Source: a virus. From it: a stretch of DNA of 42,869 nt. The stretch lies in IMG/VR virus record IMGVR_UViG_3300035698_007432, positions 1 through 42,869 of that record; one strand, written 5' to 3'. Below the pieces are notes generated by a model. The model was given only the letters and a program-made list of their open reading frames with translations. It made no database searches and had not been told where the DNA came from. The translations under genes were made by a program, and so were the position numbers. Shown here in pieces: positions 26,001 through 33,400 of the stretch. The first letter of the stretch is position 1. Every line of letters starts with the position of its first letter.

Positions 26001-26271
26001 GCGTAGCAACGGCCACGCCGTCCTCAAGGTCGATGAGATCGCCGTCCACTGCCGCTGTAATCGTCACGGAGCCGGTCGCGGCCGCGGCGGCGGTAAACTC
26101 GAACGTCACGGCATTACCATAGGCGTCCGAGATGACGACGGTTTCGGTGTCAACGGGGACACCACCGGCGAACACCAGATCACCGGCTGCGGCGACAGGC
26201 GACACAACTTCCTGCGCGGCGGGAGCGGCGAACCGGTACGATTCCATGTTTGCGGTCTGCGGGCTTGGCAT
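23086..26271 (-). CDS. Large repetitive beta protein (putative virion surface or fibre-like decoration)
   Basis: A protein of 1061 residues with AAAGGAG upstream of ATG 26271. Residues about 35-290 are Asp/Gly-rich short repeats (DADTVTVEDGDGTTVIFEMD, DGDRVDLDDGVDTIQFEIDD, PVHADGNV) that could bind calcium. From about 290 to 930 follow several units of the longer beta domain, each with V-x-IG, AIN-x-x-LL, DEGG-x-x-NVAI and T-GM. Two units share nearly identical peptide (DEGGVAHNV, ILEST). Residues about 960-1061 are related to the whole of the 128-residue protein encoded just upstream. There is no signal peptide. The repeats suggest expansion by internal duplication. A surface adhesion or decoration role is likely. 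Confidence 0.82.
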   Translation of the reverse strand: MPSPQTANMESYRFAAPAAQEVVSPVAAAGDLVFAGGVPVDTETVVISDAYGNAVTFEFTAAAAATGSVTITAAVDGDLIDLEDGVAVATQFEFDDPVHADGNVAFNVNPNDADTVTVEDGDGTTVIFEMDAGVVADGSVTLTAGNAADGDRVDLDDGVDTIQFEIDDPVHADGNVDFTANLNDGDTVTVEDGDGTVIVFEGDGGVQATGTVTIAGGNSADGDLIEIDDGVNVATEFEVDDPQHASGTIDIAVLPLDADTITIDDGQGTSLVFEFESGGGIGGDVQVDIAALDPTTTRDNLVTAINGTALLMVAAPGAGDDLTLLADEGGISYNVAIVESTGGARVVVAGMTLGAAAVASGGGEPVMLGATNLRTTTFFVAAVNNVGGGLAMLAADAGAGVTNLTNDAYLAAGNVAIDTSGATNTTDTEMTGGFDPGDGPIGGDVAFAIGAAAADTIAAFIVVVNASALLFTASPGAADSADIDADEGGVAHNVVILESTAAARITATGMVNGVAAAATAPSTAVLLGSTYLRTTAFLTVAINAEATLDSTAVDAGGGVITLTQDGVGVAGNTVIQEIGANYSKVDYSGGLNAGDGPITGDVAVAIGVNAAATEVNFRTAVAGTALLFTATIGAPDSTDLDADEGGVAHNVAILESTAGARIVATGMLNGAAAVAAGGGTPVLVGGTAARSAALLTAEINTVGAGLAITAVDAGGGVVNLTNDAVGTAGNVAIVETGANIVAVGMQLGTDLAITAGNTAVTLGATAELSRDNFLTTFAASALWENILGEASGVDTIDFTHREAGVRGNSAAIAEVATNVTRTDFTGGAEGTLDDVAAWGTITFAGLPADEEIITITDYYGQEAVFEFDSTGALAVGVAYDFPRASVTIGVSAALTAASLAAAINASGLLLTAAVATFGGNSVVYLTHNNPGTKGSNATVVTVATNVTATATFSGGVAKTEDAVMMEFRVMRGGPLHMEFKADEMALSITVQIRTATGNWVTVAAATHGEAIDAVALQALTTITRDIKLREGVDARLRVLSSGGGTCNMQLRHSSLLSPVEI

Positions 26272-26354
26272 TTCAGAACTCCTTTAGAACGTATAACACA
26301 ACGTCCCGGCTCGTGTGACGGGTAACAGCCCCGTCCAATCAGGGAGCAGCGACG

Positions 26355-26741
26355 TTAGATGCGGTCAATGTCAAGAAGCTCACTGCCGCGCATCTTGATC
26401 CGACCCCGACCGGGGAGGGTCGTGCCGTAGACGCGGACACGGAACGCCGTATCGCTGCCCGGACGCAACGTGAAGTTCGCCGGACTCATCGTCTTGGCAG
26501 GGACGGCAATGTCTGCTCCGTCAAGGCCGTGTTCGGTCGCGGCGAGGTCGCCCCACGCCGCTGTATCGGCGCTGTATGCCTGCAACGACACGGTGAGCGC
26601 AGCCTCGTCGGCTTCGATCTCCATCTGGATTTGTCCGCCCTGCCCTTCCTTGACCTCGAAGTCGAGGACAGTCGCTTCCGCTGCCGCACCGGCCTTCGCG
26701 CCAAACTCATACACGGGAACAACTGCGGTCTGCTTATTCAT
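26355..26741 (-). CDS. Small beta protein related to the C-terminus of the 1061-residue protein
   Basis: A protein of 128 residues with AAGGAGAGG before the ATG. The stretch LDFEVKEGQGGQIQMEIEAD, EAALTVSLQAYSADTAAW, ATEHGLDGADI, ANFTLRPGSDTAFRVRVYGT aligns by eye with EFRVMRGGPLHMEFKADEMA, LSITVQIRTATGNW, ATHGEAIDAVA and IKLREGVDARLRVLSSGG of the next gene. The same fold, then, occurs once as a free protein and once as a C-terminal domain. Position and composition suggest a decoration protein of the capsid or tail. A duplication and fusion event is the simplest reading. Confidence 0.72.
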   Translation of the reverse strand: MNKQTAVVPVYEFGAKAGAAAEATVLDFEVKEGQGGQIQMEIEADEAALTVSLQAYSADTAAWGDLAATEHGLDGADIAVPAKTMSPANFTLRPGSDTAFRVRVYGTTLPGRGRIKMRGSELLDIDRI

Positions 26742-26762
26742 CTTTACCTCTCCTTTTCCATG

Positions 26763-27494
26763 TTAACGACCTCGCGAAAACATTCGGACGGCAATGTCAT
26801 CTATCGACCCTTCAGCTTCAAGAACCGCTGCACCACGCAGCCACATCCCGCCATAAGGTTGTAGTTCGGCAATCCAGTTGATAACAGTTTCAAGATCGAC
26901 TTCATCTTCCCTCGCTATCCACGCGTCGGCGTGAGTCTCCAACCAAGGAGTACCACAGGCCGTTGCCGCCCGCTTACCTTCGTCAAAGACCAGAACATCG
27001 ATCACCATCATATCATAATTAACTACGAAGATTCTAGCAACTTTTCGGAGTTTAGTCGAGTTTTTCCTCGCTTCGCGCGCGGCGTCCCTGCGGGGGCGCG
27101 CGAGAACCATCCCAATCCATGGGGCAAGATCGAACTCGTCGCCCACCGCCGCCTGCAAAAGATTCACTTGTTCAAGGTACAACACGCGGTCGAAGTCCAT
27201 GTCGTCTCGTACAAGCCGCATCTTCTCCTTTTCACTCGACCGCTCCGTCGGCATTACCCATACGTCACCTTCAGGAACTCCGATGCTCCACCGGCCCTCG
27301 TCCGGTACAAGCTCCCCGGATAAGAACAAGAGGCCGCTCCCAACCCCCCAACCGTCCAACCGCCACCAACCGCCGTAGGCGAACAGTGTGCGGCCTTCGA
27401 TCTCCACAATAAAGTCCAGCGCCCCCGCGACGTGGTGTGGCGCAGGCGGATGCAGCCACAACCCCTCCATACAAGCGTCCAACAGTTCAGCCAT
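26763..27494 (-). CDS. Unknown 243-residue protein
   Basis: This frame lies between the giant gene and the beta proteins. It begins at ATG 27494, 5 bases after the stop of the giant gene, without a strong ribosome site. The N-terminus is aromatic (GGWWRLDGWGVGSGLLFLSG), and the middle has helices with Arg/Lys clusters (RPRRDAAREARKNSTKLRKV). The C-terminal half contains FVVNYDMMVIDVLVFDEG and DLETVINWIAELQPYGGMWL. I do not recognise a family. A short AT-rich patch (about 27010-27065) within it stands out from its surroundings. Small overlap-free spacing on both sides supports a real gene in the same transcript. Confidence 0.7.
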   Translation of the reverse strand: MAELLDACMEGLWLHPPAPHHVAGALDFIVEIEGRTLFAYGGWWRLDGWGVGSGLLFLSGELVPDEGRWSIGVPEGDVWVMPTERSSEKEKMRLVRDDMDFDRVLYLEQVNLLQAAVGDEFDLAPWIGMVLARPRRDAAREARKNSTKLRKVARIFVVNYDMMVIDVLVFDEGKRAATACGTPWLETHADAWIAREDEVDLETVINWIAELQPYGGMWLRGAAVLEAEGSIDDIAVRMFSRGR

Positions 27495-27499
27495 CGTTT

Positions 27500-30400
27500 T
27501 TACACACTAATAAATACTTCATTTATCGACCGGCCCTGTGCAAACGTGACTTCACCCCAGCACTGACGTACCTTATCCCGCGCCGTCTTGGCGGTGGCGC
27601 TGCTGCTGAATAAAGCCACGCGAAGATACTGGCGCAAGTTCGCCTCGTGACGCACGCAGATTTGATAAGGCGATGTAATCGTGATACTGCCGGTCAGCGT
27701 ATTCAACCCATGCTTTTTCCACGCTTCCGGCGTCGTGTACCGTGTGCGCGTGACATCACCAAACCCGTCACCTGAGCCAATGATATACACGTCCGGGCGT
27801 AGCGCCAAGCTAATGTCAAAGTACAAAACGCCGGAGCCAGCCGACAGGCCCTTACGGAATACGGAGAAGAAGCCCACGGAGCCGCCGTATCCCATGTCGG
27901 AGGGCACAGACGCGCCAGATACCGGGACGCCGTTGTACCCTTTCATCACGTTTGCCATCACTGCGCCGTTGCCCTTAGTCACCACGTCAATGAACGTCGG
28001 CAATGTACCACTCGTGATTTTATGCGCAACATACACGTGCCCAGAATTGCTCTCAGTGGACTCCATGTACTTCGCCAGACTCTTGCGCGTCCAACCCAAT
28101 CGCTTCGGGCGGAAAAAGCCCGCCTCGACCGCGTTGCCTTCCTCATCCGTCTCCGTGTTGTACCCGTACTCACCGTAGCCGGGGAGCAGGTGGAGATTCT
28201 CCGACGTAATCTTTGTCGCTCCGCCAACGGCAGCAGAACTGATGTGCGCGGCGACGTACTCCTTAAGCGCGGCCTTCGCGCCTTCCTTGTCCCCCGTCGC
28301 ATACGACTTTAAGGCAGTAACATACTCGGTATCGGTCGCGCCTTCACCCTCACTCGACGGATTGACAGTGCCCCCCGCCTGCGACACTTGTGGCTTCGAT
28401 CCCTGAAGTAGGAACGCGTTCTTTGACAAGAACAGTATTTCCTTGTCGTCCTCATCGGCCACGTTCATCTTAATGCTCGTGGCGTCCTCAAACGCGCGGA
28501 GCAGAACGGCGATGGACGCGGGCGTCGGCTCCTGATAAATAAGTCCCCACGCTTGCCCGTAGTATGACCTGATGGCGGAGTCACCACTCCCAGACTTGGC
28601 GGGTTGGAAGAACACATGCGCGCCCGGAAGGGCGGGGACAGTAATGGCATACTGCGACAGTATGCCCACGCCGCTGTACATCGGAGTCGTGCCTGCCTCG
28701 GTGATGGTGAGCGTCCCTTTCTTGGAGTCAGCGTCGTACACGGGCGACAGGGCGGGCCAGACTTGGCCCCCCTGCTGCTTAACGATATTTGTAAAGGCAA
28801 CGGCCTTTTCTTCCTCGGCTTCTTCTGGTGGCTCCCACACGAAGGGATCGTACATGTCCAACTTCTGGCCCTTGAACTGCTCCGGGTCGGCAGCGATACT
28901 CAGGATGTTGTTGGCGATTTCGAGGTAGTAAGTCGCCATCGCGTGAACCACGTCGTTCGGAATCTTCGTCTTGCCGTACTTCCCGGACTTACCCGCCGTC
29001 GCCTTGGCGAGCGCTTCGAGCGACGGCTTCCCGCCGTACCCCGCCCCGTTCGTCATCTGTTGAAGCTTCGTCACCGTATCGGGGTTCGGTTTACAATCCG
29101 GCTTGTCATAACAGTGCGTTTGGACAGTCTTGATCCCCGCGAGCAACAGGCCCCAATAAGGTTCCGGCGTTCCAGCAGCAGACTCAGAGTCAATACCCGG
29201 CAACACACCGGGGCCGATGTGCCCCGTCTCGACAGTCGCCTTGGACATCATCTCCGACTCAGCGGCAAGCGCTGCGTTCCGGTTGACCTTGAAGTACACG
29301 ACGGTCGCCAGTTTCCCCGCGTTCGGGCCACTGGTTACCGTAGCCGCCTTTACAAGGACTTCCTGATTCTCAATGGCATCCGCGTCGATGTGAATACTCT
29401 TGCCCTGCCAACCCGCAGTGACGGCTTCCTTGATGACAGCCGCTTCGACCTGCCCGAAGCCCAAGTCCTTCGCCGAGATCGTGACGGCCCCGACCGCCAT
29501 AGTTTCGTGCAAGTCCGGCCACTTGAAGCCCTGCTTCAGCTTCTTCAACACCTTCGTCCAGTCAGTGAGGTACGAGTCCCGCGCCTTGAAGATTCTGCCG
29601 AGCATCGCCGTCTTCTGCGCCGTCTTTAACTTCGACACGACGAAGAAGCCCGCCAACACGTCCTTGATTTTCTTATTCGAGATGCTCTGGATAGCGTCGA
29701 TAGCCGACCGCATCGCGGCGAACCCGCTCTCCGGGATGTGCGCCTTGCCAGTGGCCCACCGGAGCAGGAGCTTTTTGGCGTAGCCCTCACCCACGTTCCC
29801 AGACGGGTGGAACGAAGGGTCAAGACTCATCGCCGCGTTCTCTTTGTAAAAGCGAAACGCCTGCCCCCGGTCAATGGCAATGAGCTTCCCGCCCTTCTTA
29901 AGGAAGTTCCCCGCATGGCCGTCGTGATCGCCGATAAACATATCAACGACGTGCTGCTTGAGCAAGAAAGTCTTGTTTGGATCGTTCAAGTCACCGGGGT
30001 TGCCCGGAATCGGATCGGGGTCGAGGTTCTCGATGAGCGGCTGGATGCTAACGCGCTGCCCCTCGTAGTCCATCGCGCCAACGGGCACCGTATCCGGGAT
30101 AACGAGCGCGCCGAGTTGGTACGCCGCCGCTTCTGCCTCCGCGCGGACAGGCTTCGTGTCCTTCCCCTTTTTCGCAAACCACTTCGTTCCCTGTGGGCCT
30201 TCCAATATCATCGCCGGGTTTGAACCACCGCCCGGAATACCGACCTTCGCGTACTTGAACTGCGCCGGATCGGGCGCAGCCACGGTGTCCTTGAACAACT
30301 TGGCCGAGGGATTCGTCGGCGGGATGATCTTTTTCGGGGCCTTCTTCAGTGGGGCTTTCTTCAGGGTGGATGTCAGGCCCGCGTCGAGTGACATGGTGTC

Positions 30401-33400
30401 AGTCGGGGTCGAGGAGAGTAGTTTCGATAAGCTCGTCCCCGACGTCTTGAGGCCGACGTTCGACGCGAGGTTCGATTTCAACGTCCCGTACATCGCGGGC
30501 GTCAGACCCGTCGGGACGAATGCCGCCGCCACATCGTACACCAGCCCCGGCGTGATGCCCCCGGCATTCGGAAGGTCAGCTTCTTGCACGAGCACACGAA
30601 ACTCATGGAGCGTCAAGCCCGCCGCTTTCAGATCGCCGCCGTTGTAATACACCTTCTCGATGAACTTTTGCTTATCCGGCGACGGATGAATGAGGAACGG
30701 TTCGCTATATTTCGCCATGGCCGTGGCTTGCTCATCCACCTTGTACGTTTTCAACGCCGCGGCTCCGGCAGCATACACCACCCCCTCACCGTTTGGGGAG
30801 ACGGCGAAGATGAGCGGGATGACTTCGGACTCGCCGGTTACTTCAACGTAGCCCAACATTGCCATCGGCGTCGTACCCGCCGCGCCACCCTTGAAGATTT
30901 CCCCGTACTTCGGGCCTTTCGGCGCGTCCTTGGCCGTATCGAACTTCTGCACCGTCCCAACGTCCAAACCCTTCGGCCCACAAATCGTCTTGGCCTTTTC
31001 AATGTGTGTCATCGTCACGGGGAACGGGGCCTGAATGAGCAACACCTTCCAGTGGTCATCATCTGATAAGCCAGCAGGGAGGGCGACTTCGGTTCCGGGG
31101 GGCACGAGTCCCACTTGGCTGTACGATACCGCGGTCTGCACTTCGGCGCTGTGCGGCCAACCATGTTCCTGTACCCACTCAACCGCGTCGGCCAACACCT
31201 TCTTGTCCCGGTTAGACAGAAGCTTCGACCACTTCTTGGCCTGCGCCACCGCCGCAGATTTGAAGGTCACCGCGTCGGTTTCCTTGCCCGCCAGCTTTGG
31301 ATCGCCACCCGTCACGTAGCCGACGAAGAAACGCGTCTTGGAGTTACCGCCCTTATAATCGCCGAGGTACGCCACGGGCTTGACAGACAGGCCGGTTTCC
31401 TCTCTGACTTCGCGCACCGCCGCCTTCTCGATGGACTCACCCTGTTCGACGGTACCCTTCGGGAAGGTCAACTTGTCCCCGGAGAACTCGTTCAGCGGGT
31501 AAAACAGCAAGAACGAAGCGACCGACATGCTCTCCATGCCCTCCGAACTCGTATAAACTGCCCCGGCTGAAATCGCCACGATGCCCGCGGACGCGTGGCC
31601 GTCCGTAGGGTTGTGCGCGAAGGGCGGCTGTTTGATCGGCGGCGGCTCGTCCCAATCCGGGGGTATGTCGGACGGGACGACCGCCGTATCACCAAGCTGA
31701 ACGTTAAGTGCGGCGTCGTCTATTCCCTTTCCGAACGTGATGCCCTCCCCTTCGAGGTCAATTTGGTTACCCTGTGTATACACAATCGAAAATACTGCCG
31801 CTAGGAACTTCGTGGGGTACTCCCAATGAGTATCCGTACCCGCCTCGGCAACAACGGCCTGCACCCCCGTTTTTTTCTGCACCCAACCGAGCAAGACATA
31901 TTTAACACCATCCTCGTGTAGCAACGGCGTTCCAACATAGAAGGGCGCGTCGGGGGGCGACGGGACATAAGTGAGGTCAGCGTCCTTCGCAATTTGCTTG
32001 GCCTGCTTCGACAAATCGTAATTAAGCTTCGGGAAGCCACCTTCCTCACCGGGAATCGGGAGCAGCGCGGCGAGGATGTCTTGGTCAACCTCATAAACCG
32101 GGCCGTAGTCGTTGTTCCCCGTCGAACATGACTTAAAACTGATGTTCCCCTTCTCGGTTGTCGTAATATACATGGGCGCACCGCTGGCATTCTTGGCAAA
32201 GCCGATGATCGTGCGTATTTTTGTGGCTTGATACATCAACACGTCGCCCAACGACCACTGGTATGCCGACCCCGCCTCACTCACCGATACAAGCGACCAA
32301 CCCTTCTTCTTCACATAATCAATCGCCTGTTGAATACCACACAGACTGTTCCCCGGCGCGCCACCCGGTTCGGGCTTCGGGGTCTTCGGCGCATACGACG
32401 GGGCAATACCCTTTTCCACAGCGGCGGAGTTCAAGATGAAGTTGAAGTACGTGTATGTCTCGCCACCCCACTCGACGGATGCCTCTTGACCAAACAGTGG
32501 GATCGCCACACCCGTCCCGGTATCCACGGCGCAGACGTAGTTCAACGAAGCGTCACTCTCCACGGTGTCCCATGCGGTGGCGTCAGGAACAACAGGATCG
32601 AGGCCCCAAGCCGTGGGGGTGCTAACGACTGTCCACCCCACCTTTGGCAACTCGGAAATTACCCATCCAGCGATGTTGTTAAAGTTCGACTGCGCCAAGC
32701 CCATCCACGCAAGAGTGGCCCCTGCATCAAACGATACGGTTTCATGCACCCCCACAAAACCCCCGTGGTCTAACGGCTTCATCTTTTGGGCGAGGTACGT
32801 CCCATCCTTGACGCCCAAGATAAGGTAATAATCCGCGCCTTTACTCACGATAGCACCGAGAGGGAACTTGTTCGTTGGCGTGGGCGGCACGTAGTCTTCT
32901 TCCTCATCCTCAACATCTTCCTGCTCGGACGCGGCATACTGTTGCAGCGCCCCCACGCCACCGTGGGAAACGGGTTCGATCTTCCCGGAGTTAATGAGGT
33001 TAACGAGCTTGGTGTCCTCAACGTTGGTATACGCCCCCGCGTCGTCTCGGTACACCAGCACGACCACCGACGTATCGGTGAACATGAAGGCCGACTGGAA
33101 AATGAACTTATTGCCTGCCGTGTCTTTAACAACCGTGTTCGTGTCAATCCCAACGCCGAACTTATCACCGAACGCCTCGGACGCGTCGGTCATAATGATA
33201 CCGACTTCCTCAAAATCGCTGTCCAAGTACGAGTTGTCCATAAAGTTCTCGGCAGACGAGAAACCAGCCTTCTCCGTAGGTGCCGTCGCCTTGAACCACG
33301 CGTTACCATCCAACAATTCCTTCGCCAAATCAGAATCAGGGATGACGATGTATTCGTTCGCCTGTGCATCAGATAGCAGAATCCAAAGGTCGCCGTCCTT

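Noticed and set aside
23491-26122. Long plus-strand open frames opposite the repetitive 1061-residue gene
   Set aside because: They reflect the repeat and GC bias of the opposite strand (Ser/Thr/Pro-rich translations) and have no gene-like features.
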